The notes beneath the pieces are model-generated. The model worked only from the letters and a program-made list of their open reading frames with translations, searched no databases and was not told the DNA's origin. Of a DNA stretch of 64,000 nt, positions 8,236 through 17,270 are shown in pieces (within the stretch, counting starts at the first letter, position 1; every line of letters begins with the position of its first letter). This stretch comes from Alcanivorax sp. DG881 (GTDB taxonomy: Bacteria; Pseudomonadota; Gammaproteobacteria; Pseudomonadales; Alcanivoracaceae), in the NCBI RefSeq assembly GCF_000155615.1, contig NZ_DS989915.1, positions 3,230,353 to 3,294,352 of the forward strand, in the 5' to 3' direction. Made by a program: the position numbers and the translations under genes.

Positions 8236-8874
8236 ATGGGTGTGGTGACCAAGCGTTCTTCAATGACTTTCTTTTCTTCCCCGGAAGATCATTACAGCCA
8301 TCGCGTGCGTATCGTGCTGGCAGAAAAAGGGGTCACGGTCGATATCGTTGATGTGGATAGCAGCAACAAGCCGGAAGATCTGGCCTCGCTGAACCCGTAC
8401 AACGAAGTGCCCACGCTGGTTGATCGTGAGCTGACCTTGTTTCAGTCCACGGTGATCATGGAATATCTGGATGAGCGTTTCCCGCATCCGCCGTTGTTGC
8501 CGGTTTACCCGGTGGCGCGTGCCCAGAGCCGCCTGCTGATTCACCGCGTGGAGCGTGACTGGTGTGGCCATGTGGATGCGATTCTGGCCGGTGAAGAGAA
8601 AGAAGCCAGCCTGAACAAGCGTCGCAAGGAGCTGCGCGAGGCGATCATCGCCACCGCGCCGATCTTCAGCGAGCTGCCGTACTTTATGAGCGAAGAGTTC
8701 ACCTTGGTGGATTGTGTGGTGGCGCCGATCCTGTGGCGGTTGCCGGCACTGGGGATTGAGCTGCCTGCCAAGCAGGTGAAGCCGCTGCTGGACTACGCCG
8801 AGCGGCTGTTTGATCGTGATGCGTTCCAGGCCAGCCTGACGGACGCCGAGCGCGAACTGCGTAACCCGCTGTAA
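8236..8874 (+). CDS. sspA: Stringent starvation protein A (GST fold)
   Basis: The protein has 212 residues with an N-terminal thioredoxin-like and C-terminal helical glutathione-S-transferase fold. The N-terminus reads [21 protein letters not shown] from residue 10, which is typical of SspA, as is the segment [19 protein letters not shown]. SspA binds RNA polymerase and acts in stationary-phase and acid-stress gene control. The next gene is its usual partner sspB, two bases downstream, and the pair ends at a terminator. Confidence 0.95.
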   Translation: MGVVTKRSSMTFFSSPEDHYSHRVRIVLAEKGVTVDIVDVDSSNKPEDLASLNPYNEVPTLVDRELTLFQSTVIMEYLDERFPHPPLLPVYPVARAQSRLLIHRVERDWCGHVDAILAGEEKEASLNKRRKELREAIIATAPIFSELPYFMSEEFTLVDCVVAPILWRLPALGIELPAKQVKPLLDYAERLFDRDAFQASLTDAERELRNPL

Positions 8875-8876
8875 TC

Positions 8877-9278
8877 ATGTCCGAAATGACCTCCAATCGC
8901 CCGTATCTGATACGGGCGATCCACGAATGGATCTGCGATAACGGCCTGACCACCCACCTGGCGGTAAATGCCAGTTTCCCGGGTGTGGAAGTGCCGCAGG
9001 ACTTTGTGCAGGACGGCCAGATCGTGCTGAACATTGCGCCGCGCGCCGTCACCCAGTTCGTGGCGGATAACGATGAAATTGCCTTTTCTGCCCGCTTTGG
9101 TGGCATGCCCATGACGATCCGGGTGCCGGTGAATGCGGTGGTGGCGATCTTTGCCCGTGAGAACGGGCAGGGCATGGCGTTTGACCCGGTGGATCCACCG
9201 GAGCCACCGACGACCCCGGAGCCCGAGAAGAAAGAGGAAGGCAAAGGTAAGGTCAGTCACCTGAAAGTGGTAAAGTAA
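8877..9278 (+). CDS. sspB: ClpXP specificity-enhancing factor SspB
   Basis: The protein has 133 residues. Residues 1-105 form the SspB substrate-binding domain (RPYLIRAIHEWICDNGLTTHL; FGGMPMTIRVPVNAVVAIFA), which binds ssrA-tagged proteins. A Pro/Glu/Lys-rich linker follows, and the protein ends in a short basic-hydrophobic tail (VSHLKVVK), which fits the ClpX-binding XB peptide of the family. It adjoins sspA as in most proteobacteria. Confidence 0.95.
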   Translation: MSEMTSNRPYLIRAIHEWICDNGLTTHLAVNASFPGVEVPQDFVQDGQIVLNIAPRAVTQFVADNDEIAFSARFGGMPMTIRVPVNAVVAIFARENGQGMAFDPVDPPEPPTTPEPEKKEEGKGKVSHLKVVK

Positions 9279-9286
9279 GAAAGTGA

Positions 9287-9319
9287 GACGCAGCACGCCT
9301 CACGCTGCATGCAACACGC
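9287..9319. repeat. GACGC/CACGC-type intergenic repeat
   Basis: Units such as GACGCAGCACGCCTCACGCTGC fill the gap just after sspB and before its terminator. They belong to the same loose family as the repeats at 39172-39216 and 41391-41458. Confidence 0.4.
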
Positions 9320-9350
9320 AAAAGCCCGCTCATTGAGCGGGCTTTTTGTT
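9319..9350. terminator. Bidirectional terminator between sspB and dolP
   Basis: AGCCCGCTCA (9323-9332) pairs with TGAGCGGGCT (9334-9343). The A-run on the left and T-run on the right let it work for sspB (+) and for the converging dolP (-). Confidence 0.9.
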
Positions 9351-9392
9351 TTCCCTTCGTGGGGCGTGAAGCGTGTTACCGGCGCGCAGCGC

Positions 9393-9979
9393 CTAATCTA
9401 TATATTCAATGATCTTCACGATCTTCTGTACGCCATACACCTTCTGTACCTGGGCGACCACTGCATCGGCTTCGGCATGGGTGAGCAGGCCCATCAGGTA
9501 GACCACGCCGTTTTCCGTCACCACCTTGGTGCGCCAACCCGGCGCGTCGCCGTTAATCAGCAGGCGGCTTTTGACCTTGCTGGTGAGCCAAGTGTCATTG
9601 GTACGCGCCAGGAAGGAGCCGGAGCCCACTACCTGTAGTTCGTTGTGCACGTTGCGCACATGGCGTACCTGGCTGGCGATATTTTCCGCCTGGGTGCCCA
9701 GGTCTTCATTGGCTACCTGACCTGCAAGCAAGACGTTGCCGTTGTAGCTGACCACCACAATGCGGGACTCGTCCAGCTCGGCGCTGGCCCGTGACAGGTT
9801 GACGGCGACTTTTCGCTCGATGTTGCCATCTTCCACGAAGGCGCCAAAGGTCCGTGAGCCATGGTCCTGGTCAGTGGGCTGGTCGGACATGCCCTTGGAC
9901 AGGGATGCGCACCCGGTGGTCAGGCTGAACAACAGAGCCAGGGTTGCAAGAGTCGATAAACGGATGAAGCGTGCGACCA

Positions 9980-9980
<1 letters not shown>
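9393..9980 (-). CDS. dolP: BON-domain outer-membrane lipoprotein DolP (YraP)
   Basis: The protein has 195 residues. The ATG at 9980 gives a lipoprotein signal peptide with lipobox LTTGC (Cys24); the longer reading upstream would place extra residues before it. Two BON domains follow at about residues 49-116 and 125-190. DolP/YraP maintains outer-membrane integrity and supports beta-barrel assembly. The start overlaps the diaA stop by one base, and the order lpoA-yraN-diaA-dolP is the same as in E. coli, which supports this name over other BON proteins such as OsmY. Confidence 0.9.
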
Positions 9981-10609
<629 letters not shown>

Positions 10610-10636
10610 TCAATCTTTCACATTCTGCTGTGTAGC

Positions 10637-11014
10637 TTATTCGCTATAAAAGGCGTTTTGTATCCATTGGTAAAGGACAGCCTGCTGGCTGCCCGGTTCC
10701 ATGCCCAGTACATCGAAGCGGCAGGGCCGGTGATGATGTTCCGGGTGGCGGGCCAGAAAGTGCTGGGCCGCGTTGATCAGTCGCCGTTGTTTATGCTGAT
10801 CCACCGAGGCGAGCGCGCCACCATGGCTCTGGTGTTTGCGCCAGCGCACTTCGGTGAAGACCAGGGTGTCCTGATCCAGCAGGATCAGATCAATTTCCCC
10901 CTGACGGCAGTGGAAGTTGCGCTCCACAACGGTCAGTCCCTGTTCAGCCAGCCATTTCGCGGCACGTTTTTCCGCGTCGCGGCCGGTGTCTTTTTTACTG
11001 CGAAGTAATGGCAC
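10637..11014 (-). CDS. yraN: UPF0102 family protein YraN (predicted endonuclease-like fold)
   Basis: The protein has 125 residues and starts with GTG. The restriction-endonuclease-like core motifs of UPF0102 are present: GRDAEKRAAKWLAEQG, NFHCRQGEIDLILLD (E and D of the predicted active site) and TLVFTEVRWR with Glu-x-Arg in place of the common ExK. Biochemical function is not established. It overlaps the end of lpoA by about 20 bases, and diaA lies about 70 bases downstream. Confidence 0.9.
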   Translation of the reverse strand: MPLLRSKKDTGRDAEKRAAKWLAEQGLTVVERNFHCRQGEIDLILLDQDTLVFTEVRWRKHQSHGGALASVDQHKQRRLINAAQHFLARHPEHHHRPCRFDVLGMEPGSQQAVLYQWIQNAFYSE

Positions 11015-12869
11015 GGGAGCTGTTTTGGCCTGGTTCGGCTACTTGTGGCAGCGTCTGTGCCTTGCCGCCTACGAAGACGGCCCAGTTAAGCTGGCGAATG
11101 ATGCGCTGGTTCTCCATATGCAGCCGGCCAGTCACGCCGGGGAGCTTGCTGGAAGGCAGGGCATTCAGCAGGTATAGACGGCCCTGCAGCCGATAGGCAT
11201 CGATGCCCATGGCAAACAGGCGCTCGTAGCGGCCATGCCCGTCCGGCCATTGTTCGTTGGCGGCGTCGTGCAGGGCCTGGTTATCGTCGGAGAGAATCCA
11301 GGGCATATCCACAAAGCGGATGCCGTTCAGATCCTGATTCCGGCGCGGGTCTTCACCACTGTAGATTAGGGAAGTGGCGTAGACGGGCAAATCTTTCGCG
11401 TAGTGGAAATTCAGGGCCGGTTTCACCTGGCGCCCCTGATTGGGGTCGGCGAGCAGGAACAGGAAATCCATGTCCTGGCGACGGCGAGGCTGGTTATCCA
11501 TCTTCAGGCTGGTGAAACGGCTGACCGCATTACCGCGCTTCTGGCTTTGTGCTACCAGCAGCATTTCCTTGACGGTTTCCCCTATGCTGGGCCCTTCCTG
11601 GTAGGTGCGGGTGATGGTGACTGAGCCGCCCAGTTCCTGCCAGCGATCGACGAAGGCCTGGGCAACGCGGTCGCCCCATTCCCCTTCCGGGTAGAGGATG
11701 CCGGCCTGCAAGGCGCCACTGCGGGCGCCATGATTGGCGATCTGGCGAGCTTCATCTTCCGGGGCCAGGCCGAACTGGAAAAAGTTGTCGGCGCGGTTGT
11801 CGGTGTCGATGTAGTTCAGTGCCAGGGTGGTCACTGGCAGTGTGCCCTGGGCGGCAATGGTGGCGGCTTTGTCCTTGGCCAGGGGACCAAGAATGAAATC
11901 GGCGCCATCGGCCACGGCCTGCTGGTACACGGCGAGAACATCGTCGCCACCGGAGTCGTAGAAACGCAGGGTCGGCGGCTGGCCGTTTTTCTGCTGTTGG
12001 TAGAAGGCGGTCATAATACCTTCCTGCAGGGCCTTGCCGGCAGTTTGCAGTGTGCCGGTGGTTGGCAGCAGGATGGCGACCTGGCTGGGGCGCTGACTGG
12101 CGGCTTTTTCCAGAGCTTCCAGCATTTGTGGCACATCGTCGATGGCCGGGTGGGTGCGCCACTGGGCACTCCATTGGTTCAGGCGGGTCACCTGGGCATC
12201 CAGGTCGGCAATGGGGTCGCGGTACAGTTGGGCCAGTGTCAGCCAGCCACGCAGATCGCCACTGCTACCGTCAATGGCGTCGGCCAGATCGGTGTTGGGC
12301 AGCTGCATCAGCAGTTGCCAGATCATGTTGTGGTTGTAGCCCTGATCATCATCGCTGAGTAGCGGGTGCGCGGCGACGCGTTGCTGCAGGCTGTCCAGCA
12401 GCTTGCCTTGCATGGCCAGGGCGTCGGCGCGCAACAGATCCAGTTGGGCCTGATGCTCGGCGGGATATTGCAGTATTTCGTCCTGGTATTGCTGCAGCAG
12501 CGTCAGGGTCTTGTCCGCTTGCTGTTGGCCGAGCTGGGCGCGGCCACTGAGTAGCAACCAGGTGAAACGCTGCTCACTGCTGAGTTGTCCGGGGTTAAGG
12601 TCCGCGAGCAATTGGTTTGCATCGGCGGCCCGTTTTTCGCCCAGATAGGTAGAGGCCCAGGACAGCGTTGAGGTAATGCGTTCGTCGGCATCCATGCCGG
12701 CAAGTTGGTTGCGGGCGGCAGAAAGCGCAGCGGGCGCCTCTGTCGGTGCGCGGGGCGTGGCAACGGCGGGCGTTTCATAGACCTTGGTCTTTGATGAAGG
12801 GGTGGTGGAGCAGCCGGCCACAACAGCGGCAGCCAGAAATGCTGCCAGATAAGCCTTTCTAAATTCCAT
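10995..12869 (-). CDS. lpoA: Penicillin-binding protein activator LpoA
   Basis: The protein has 624 residues. A signal peptide ends in the lipobox VAGC (Cys20), so it is an outer-membrane lipoprotein. The N-terminal half is a helical TPR-like region (about 30-260). The C-terminal half (about 270-600) is a periplasmic-binding-protein fold beginning RPSQVAILLPTTGTLQTAGKALQEGI. LpoA reaches through the periplasm to stimulate PBP1A. It starts divergently from rsmI, as in E. coli. Confidence 0.93.
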   Translation of the reverse strand: MEFRKAYLAAFLAAAVVAGCSTTPSSKTKVYETPAVATPRAPTEAPAALSAARNQLAGMDADERITSTLSWASTYLGEKRAADANQLLADLNPGQLSSEQRFTWLLLSGRAQLGQQQADKTLTLLQQYQDEILQYPAEHQAQLDLLRADALAMQGKLLDSLQQRVAAHPLLSDDDQGYNHNMIWQLLMQLPNTDLADAIDGSSGDLRGWLTLAQLYRDPIADLDAQVTRLNQWSAQWRTHPAIDDVPQMLEALEKAASQRPSQVAILLPTTGTLQTAGKALQEGIMTAFYQQQKNGQPPTLRFYDSGGDDVLAVYQQAVADGADFILGPLAKDKAATIAAQGTLPVTTLALNYIDTDNRADNFFQFGLAPEDEARQIANHGARSGALQAGILYPEGEWGDRVAQAFVDRWQELGGSVTITRTYQEGPSIGETVKEMLLVAQSQKRGNAVSRFTSLKMDNQPRRRQDMDFLFLLADPNQGRQVKPALNFHYAKDLPVYATSLIYSGEDPRRNQDLNGIRFVDMPWILSDDNQALHDAANEQWPDGHGRYERLFAMGIDAYRLQGRLYLLNALPSSKLPGVTGRLHMENQRIIRQLNWAVFVGGKAQTLPQVAEPGQNSSRAITSQ

Positions 12870-12948
12870 GGCGAGGTTCGTATTACCAGAATGAAGCGGC
12901 TATTGTAGGCGCTTTCCGGGCGTCTTAACACTTGAGTAGTGCACGAAT

Positions 12949-13779
12949 ATGAGCGGGACTTTGTTTATTGTCAGTACTCCGATCGGTCATTTGGATGACA
13001 TTACCCGTCGGGCAATTGACGTACTGGCGGCGGTGGACTGGATTGCCGCGGAGGATACCCGGCACAGTCAGCGGATGCTTGATCAGTTGGGTATTCGCAG
13101 CCGCATGATCAGTTGCCATGATCATAATGAAAGCCAGCGCAGCGATGAGTTGGTGGCGCGGTTGCAGGGTGGCGAGCAGGGGGCGCTGATCAGTGATGCG
13201 GGGACGCCGTTGATTAGTGATCCCGGCTACAGGCTGGTGCGCGCCTGCCAGGAGGCCCAGGTAAATGTAGTGCCGATTCCTGGCGCGTCAGCGTTATTGG
13301 CTGCGCTGGCGGCAGCGGGGCAGCCCTCCGATCGTTTCCTGTTCGAAGGCTTTGTGCCAGCCAAGGGCGCGCCGCGTCAGCAAGCCATTGCGCGCCTGGC
13401 GGCCCTGTCAGTCACAAGTATTATCTATGAGGCGCCTCATCGGGTGTTGTCCTTTTTGGAAACCCTGAAAGAGCTGGTTGAAAAAGATCGTGAAATTACC
13501 CTGTGCCGTGAGCTGACCAAGCAATTTGAAACGATTCGCCGTGGCCCGGTGGGTGAGATTTGCGACTGGGTGGCATCGGACAGCAACCAGCGGCGCGGTG
13601 AGCTGGTGCTGGTGCTGTCGCCGGTGGCGCAGTCTTCGTCGTGGACAGACAAGGACGAGGCGCTGGCGAAAAGCCTGTTGACTGAGTTGCCGGTGTCACG
13701 GGTGGCCAAAATCATGGCGGCCCATACCGGGCTGAAGCGCCAGGAGCTGTATGCGCTGTTAGAGGCAATGAACAATTAA
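12949..13779 (+). CDS. rsmI: 16S rRNA (cytidine1402-2'-O)-methyltransferase
   Basis: The protein has 276 residues with a tetrapyrrole-methylase fold. The family signatures TLFIVSTPIGHLDDITRRA (SAM-binding loop) at the N-terminus, AEDTRHSQRML near residue 40, and SDAGTPLISDPGY near 80 are clear. RsmI methylates C1402 of 16S rRNA at the P site. It is divergent from lpoA with only 79 bases between start codons, so both promoters must share that gap. Confidence 0.96.
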   Translation: MSGTLFIVSTPIGHLDDITRRAIDVLAAVDWIAAEDTRHSQRMLDQLGIRSRMISCHDHNESQRSDELVARLQGGEQGALISDAGTPLISDPGYRLVRACQEAQVNVVPIPGASALLAALAAAGQPSDRFLFEGFVPAKGAPRQQAIARLAALSVTSIIYEAPHRVLSFLETLKELVEKDREITLCRELTKQFETIRRGPVGEICDWVASDSNQRRGELVLVLSPVAQSSSWTDKDEALAKSLLTELPVSRVAKIMAAHTGLKRQELYALLEAMNN

Positions 13780-13929
13780 TAGTTAATAATGAATAACTTG
13801 CGATCCGGTTTGGTCGTTTTTCAGGCACAAGAGGCTGCGCTCAACTTTGGGACGCGTGGCCTTTTGCGCTTCAAGATCAGAAAACCTGGTCCGCGCAGCT
13901 ATTAGTTATTCACTATTAATTATTAACTG
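13774..13929. repeat. AT-rich 26-base inverted repeats between rsmI and rnpB
   Basis: The sequence at 13774-13799 and the reverse complement of 13904-13929 agree at 23 of 26 positions, and about 104 bases separate them. Both arms are made of TTAATA/GAATAAC units. The left arm includes the rsmI stop and the right arm runs into the rnpB promoter. It could be a small non-coding repeat element or a long hairpin that ends rsmI transcription. Confidence 0.55.
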
Positions 13930-13937
13930 TTTAGACT
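13909..13937 (+). promoter_or_regulatory. Candidate rnpB promoter
   Basis: TAGACT (13932-13937) lies six to seven bases before the expected 5' end of rnpB, the right place for a -10 element. The -35 position 17 bases upstream (TTCACT) is a weak match. Confidence 0.5.
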
Positions 13938-13942
13938 CCGCC

Positions 13943-14321
13943 CCGGACCGGTTAGGCAGTCGCTGGCGGCGATTCTTTTTAAGGATGGCCGTTGGAGGAA
14001 AGTCCGGGCTCCACAGGGCAGGGTGCCAGGTAACGCCTGGGGGCCACACTGGGAACGGTGTGGTTACGGCTAGTGCCACAGAGAAGATACCGCCTGTTCC
14101 GTCCTTGTGTCGGAATCGGTAAGGGTGAAAAGGTGCGGTAAGAGCGCACCGCGCCGTTGGCAACAGCGGTGGCAGGGTAAACCCCACCCGGAGCAAGACC
14201 AAATAGGGATCCGTTGGCGTGGCCCGCGCTGGATCCGGGTAGGTTGCTAGAGGTTTGTGGCGACGCAAACCCGAGATGAATGACTGTCCACGACAGAACC
14301 CGGCTTATCGACCGGTCCACC
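13943..14321 (+). ncRNA. rnpB: RNase P RNA, bacterial type A
   Basis: The universally conserved segments are present in order: GGAGGAAAGTCCGGGCTCC (from about 13994), CAGGGTGCCAGGTAACGCCTG, GGGTAAACCCCACCCGGAGCAA with CCAAATAGG, and GATGAATGACTGTCCACGAC with AGAACCCGGCTTA near the 3' end. The ends are set by helix P1: GGACCGGT (13945-13952) is the exact complement of ACCGGTCC (14311-14318). The RNA is the catalytic subunit that removes tRNA 5' leaders. Confidence 0.98.
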
Positions 14322-14477
14322 TTTTTCCATATGTGACGCAAGCGACGAGTGCGATGACCTGAAAGGGCTTCGTGTCTCGTTGCTTGTTTCTCGCAATCGC
14401 TCTCCTTGTTGACCTGGATCATGATTCAATAATCGTGCGCCGTTAGGCTTGCCCGCTCACGCAGTTCGGAGCTCGGC

Positions 14478-15269
14478 ATGGCACAGGTGGATACCCTCTT
14501 TAGTAGTGAAAATGGGCATGAGGTTCTGCGCTTTGCTGACCTGGTGGTGGGCGAGGGGGTACAGGCCAACCAGTTCTGCATCCGTCATAACGATAAGGCC
14601 GCGCTGATCGACCCCGGTGGCGATCTCACCTATACCCCTTTAACCATTGCGCTCAGTCGTCGCGTTAATCTGGACGGGCTGGAGTATATCCTGGCGTCCC
14701 ACCAGGACCCGGACATCATCGCATCACTGCCGCGCTGGTTAATGCATACCCGCTGTCAGGTGGTGGTCAGTCGTCTGTGGTCCCGCTTCTTGCCGCACCT
14801 GGCATCGTCCTATGTCACCGGCAAGATGGGGGAGCAACTGCAGGCGCGTATTCTGGGTGTTGCCGACGAAGGCAAGGTGTTGCCGTTTGCCGGTACCGAG
14901 CTGTGGGTGTTGCCGGCGCACTTTCTGCATTCCGTGGGCAATTTCAGCTTCTATGATCCGCTCAGCGGTATCCTTTTTTCCGGCGACGTGGGCGCCAGCC
15001 TGGGCGGGGAAGAAGGGCGGGTGGATAACTTTGCGGATCATTGTCACAGCATGCAGGGATTCCATCGCCGCTATATGGCCAGCAATCGAGCCTGCAGGCT
15101 GTGGGTGGCGATGGTGCGCAAGCTCGCGCCGCGGATGATTGTGCCCCAGCATGGCGGGTACTTTCAGGATGACAATGTGGGGCGATTTCTTGACTGGCTG
15201 GCGCAGCTGGAGTGCGGCGTGGACTTGCTGGATAGCGGTAGCTATCGGCTTCCCTCGGCGGATTGCTGA
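14478..15269 (+). CDS. MBL-fold metallohydrolase, oxygen-binding diiron (flavodiiron-like) type
   Basis: The protein has 263 residues and is a stand-alone beta-lactamase-fold domain like that of flavodiiron proteins, without the flavodoxin part. The first metal motif reads SHQDPD (H75, Q76, D77, D79) rather than HxHxDH or HxExDH. Later candidate ligands are H148 and H151 (PAHFLHSVGN), D170 (LFSGDVGAS) and H225 (VPQHGGYF). Function is unknown; a redox or O2/NO-sensing role is inference from the fold. It stands alone between rnpB and the dcw cluster. The window does not show which electron partner it would use. Confidence 0.75.
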   Translation: MAQVDTLFSSENGHEVLRFADLVVGEGVQANQFCIRHNDKAALIDPGGDLTYTPLTIALSRRVNLDGLEYILASHQDPDIIASLPRWLMHTRCQVVVSRLWSRFLPHLASSYVTGKMGEQLQARILGVADEGKVLPFAGTELWVLPAHFLHSVGNFSFYDPLSGILFSGDVGASLGGEEGRVDNFADHCHSMQGFHRRYMASNRACRLWVAMVRKLAPRMIVPQHGGYFQDDNVGRFLDWLAQLECGVDLLDSGSYRLPSADC

Positions 15270-15481
15270 TGCGTCATGTGAATAATGGTATATAAATAAA
15301 GTTAGTAATAACTAATCTGTCTAACACTTAAAGTGCTTTCTCATCTGCGCGTCCCAGCGCTCTGATTCGTCACGAAACTCCTTCCGTTTATCGCTTCCCA
15401 GCTCCCTCTTCTCTGCTCAAATAGCCAGCTAACAGGCTGATTTATTTGGAAATTCTTTTACGTTTCCCTGTGTCGTCACGC
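15270..15481. other. Non-coding gap upstream of the mra promoter
   Basis: This is the first part of a 356-base gap between the MBL gene and mraZ. It begins AT-rich (TATATAAATAAAG) and later contains pyrimidine-rich stretches. I see no gene or clear terminator in it. Confidence 0.5.
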
Positions 15482-15511
15482 TTGACTTGGGCTTTGCAGT
15501 GGCCCTAGAGT
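15482..15511 (+). promoter_or_regulatory. Candidate promoter of the dcw cluster (Pmra)
   Basis: TTGACT (15482-15487) and TAGAGT (15506-15511) are separated by 18 bases, just upstream of the MraZ-type repeats and about 115 bases before mraZ. Confidence 0.55.
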
Positions 15512-15520
15512 GTCTCAATG

Positions 15521-15545
15521 TGGTGAAAAGTGGGAAAAAGTGGGA
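15521..15545 (+). promoter_or_regulatory. MraZ operator: three TGGGN-type repeats with a 10-base period
   Basis: TGGTG (15521), TGGGA (15531) and TGGGA (15541) each start exactly ten bases after the previous one and are separated by AAAAG. In E. coli MraZ binds three TGGGN repeats spaced by five bases between the promoter and mraZ, so this is very probably the autoregulatory site of the cluster. Confidence 0.8.
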
Positions 15546-15552
15546 ATTCCGT

Positions 15553-15568
15553 CGTGACAGGTGTCACG
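15553..15568. promoter_or_regulatory. Palindrome CGTGACA-GG-TGTCACG in the mraZ leader
   Basis: Seven-base arms at 15553-15559 and 15562-15568 are perfectly complementary around a GG centre. The site lies between the MraZ boxes and the start codon. It could be an extra operator or a leader hairpin; a second small GC stem (GGGGCGAAAGGCCCC) follows. Confidence 0.5.
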
Positions 15569-15625
15569 AAGTGGGGCGAAAGGCCCCGGGAAGGAACCGC
15601 ATAACCAAGAGCAAGAGGACGGCCA

Positions 15626-16066
15626 GTGTTTACTGGGAGCGCAGCACTCAATCTGGATGCCAAAGGGCGGTTAACCATGCCGACCCGGTACCGTGCGTCG
15701 TTAATTGACACGTGCGGCGGCCAGCTTGTGCTTACGTTGCACCCGTTTGATGACTGCCTGGCGCTCTACCCACGCGCCGAATTCATGGATACCGCCAAGA
15801 AGCTGTCTGAGCAGCGTGATTCCAACCCGCAGGTGCGCCAGCTCAAGCGACGCTTCCTGGGGCAGGCTGCTGAAATCGAGATGGACAGCAATGGCCGTTT
15901 GCTGGTGCCGCCGGAGTTGCGGGCGGCGATAAGCCTGGAAAAGCGCGCCATGCTGATCGGTCAGATGCACCGATTCGAGATCTGGAAAGAGGAAAGCTGG
16001 TCCGACGTGGATGGCACCCTGGATCCGGCGGCCTTGCCGGAAAGTGTGCAGGAGCTGTCGTTCTGA
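15626..16066 (+). CDS. mraZ: Transcriptional regulator MraZ
   Basis: The protein has 146 residues and starts with GTG. It contains two SpoVT/AbrB-like DNA-binding repeats: ALNLDAKGRLTMPTRYR at residues 6-23 and AEIEMDSNGRLLVPPELR at about 75-92. MraZ binds TGGGN repeats upstream of its own gene and controls the dcw cluster; it also antagonises its neighbour RsmH. The stop overlaps the rsmH start by one base. Confidence 0.96.
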   Translation: MFTGSAALNLDAKGRLTMPTRYRASLIDTCGGQLVLTLHPFDDCLALYPRAEFMDTAKKLSEQRDSNPQVRQLKRRFLGQAAEIEMDSNGRLLVPPELRAAISLEKRAMLIGQMHRFEIWKEESWSDVDGTLDPAALPESVQELSF

Positions 16067-17004
16067 TGACGACCGAAAACACGCAGTACGAACACCAGCC
16101 GGTCATGCTGGAAGAGGTGCTGGATATGTGGTTCAGCCAGAGCGAAGGCTTTTATGTGGACGGTACCTTTGGCCGTGGTGGCCATAGCCGTGCCTTGCTC
16201 GCGCGCCTGGACGACAACGGCCGTCTGGCCGGCATTGATCGTGATCCGCAAGCCATTGCCGCCGGGCAGGAACTGGCAGCCAGTGATAGCCGTTTTCATA
16301 TGGTGGCCAACCGTTTTGATTGCCTGCCGCAAGTGGTGGAGCAGGCGGGCCGGCCGATCGACGGGTTGTTGCTGGATCTGGGGGTGTCTTCACCCCAGCT
16401 GGACGATGCGGCGCGGGGGTTCAGCTTTCTGCGCGATGGTCCCCTGGACATGCGCATGGACCCGACCCAGGGCGAAAGCGTGGCCGAGTGGTTGTCCCAT
16501 GCGGCGGAAAAAGACATTGCCAATGTGCTGTATCGCTATGGCGAAGAGCGCAAGTCCCGCTGGATTGCCAAACGCATTTGCGACACCCGTAAAGAGCAGC
16601 CGATTACCCGCACCCTGCAGCTGGCCAATTTGATCGAGTCCGTGCTGGGGCGCAATGAGCAGGGCAAGCACCCGGCCACGCGCAGCTTTCAGGCGCTGCG
16701 AATACATATAAACGGGGAACTGGATGCGCTGAATCAAGTGCTCGAACAGTCCCTCGAGACGCTCGCCATCGGCGGGCGTCTCGCCATTATCAGCTTCCAT
16801 TCTTTGGAAGACCGGATCGTGAAACTGTTTATTCGCGACCATTCCGGCCGAGCGCCGAAAGGGCGTGGCGGTTTGCCGTTGGGCAATGAGATGCCTCAAC
16901 GGCTGGAGCCGGTGGGCAAGGCCATGCGCGCCAGCAAGGCAGAGCTGAAAGTGAATGTGCGCTCGCGCAGTGCGGTGTTGCGGGTGGCGGAGAAGGTGGC
17001 CTGA
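16066..17004 (+). CDS. rsmH: 16S rRNA (cytosine1402-N4)-methyltransferase
   Basis: The protein has 312 residues. The SAM site (VDGTFGRGGHSRALLARL, about residues 29-46), the LLDLGVSSPQLD block (about 103-114) and the C-terminal IISFHSLEDRIVK block are all typical of RsmH. It methylates C1402 of 16S rRNA, the same nucleotide that RsmI, encoded 2.3 kb upstream, modifies on the ribose. It overlaps mraZ and ftsL by one base each. Confidence 0.97.
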   Translation: MTTENTQYEHQPVMLEEVLDMWFSQSEGFYVDGTFGRGGHSRALLARLDDNGRLAGIDRDPQAIAAGQELAASDSRFHMVANRFDCLPQVVEQAGRPIDGLLLDLGVSSPQLDDAARGFSFLRDGPLDMRMDPTQGESVAEWLSHAAEKDIANVLYRYGEERKSRWIAKRICDTRKEQPITRTLQLANLIESVLGRNEQGKHPATRSFQALRIHINGELDALNQVLEQSLETLAIGGRLAIISFHSLEDRIVKLFIRDHSGRAPKGRGGLPLGNEMPQRLEPVGKAMRASKAELKVNVRSRSAVLRVAEKVA

Positions 17005-17270
17005 TGGCCGCCCCGTGGTTGATTCGCGCCCTGGTGGTGCTGGTGGTGATGTCTGCGTTGGCAGTTAGCTACAGCGTGCATCAGGCGCGCCGTTTTACCG
17101 ATGAGAGTCAACGTTTGCAGCAGCGTCAGACTCGACTGGAAAGCCAGTGGAGCCAGTTGTTGCTGGAGCATAGCACCTGGGGCAGCTACGCCCGGGTGGA
17201 GCGCCTGGCCAGGGAAAAGCTGGGCATGAAATTACCTAAGACCGATGAGAGAGTGCTGATCCGGCCATGA
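17004..17270 (+). CDS. ftsL: Cell division protein FtsL
   Basis: The protein has 88 residues: a short cytoplasmic N-terminus, one membrane helix (about residues 6-24) and a periplasmic coiled coil rich in Gln and Arg. FtsL forms the FtsQLB complex with FtsQ (28.8 kb) and FtsB (not in this window) and activates FtsWI. It overlaps rsmH by one base and ftsI by four. Confidence 0.92.
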   Translation: MAAPWLIRALVVLVVMSALAVSYSVHQARRFTDESQRLQQRQTRLESQWSQLLLEHSTWGSYARVERLAREKLGMKLPKTDERVLIRP

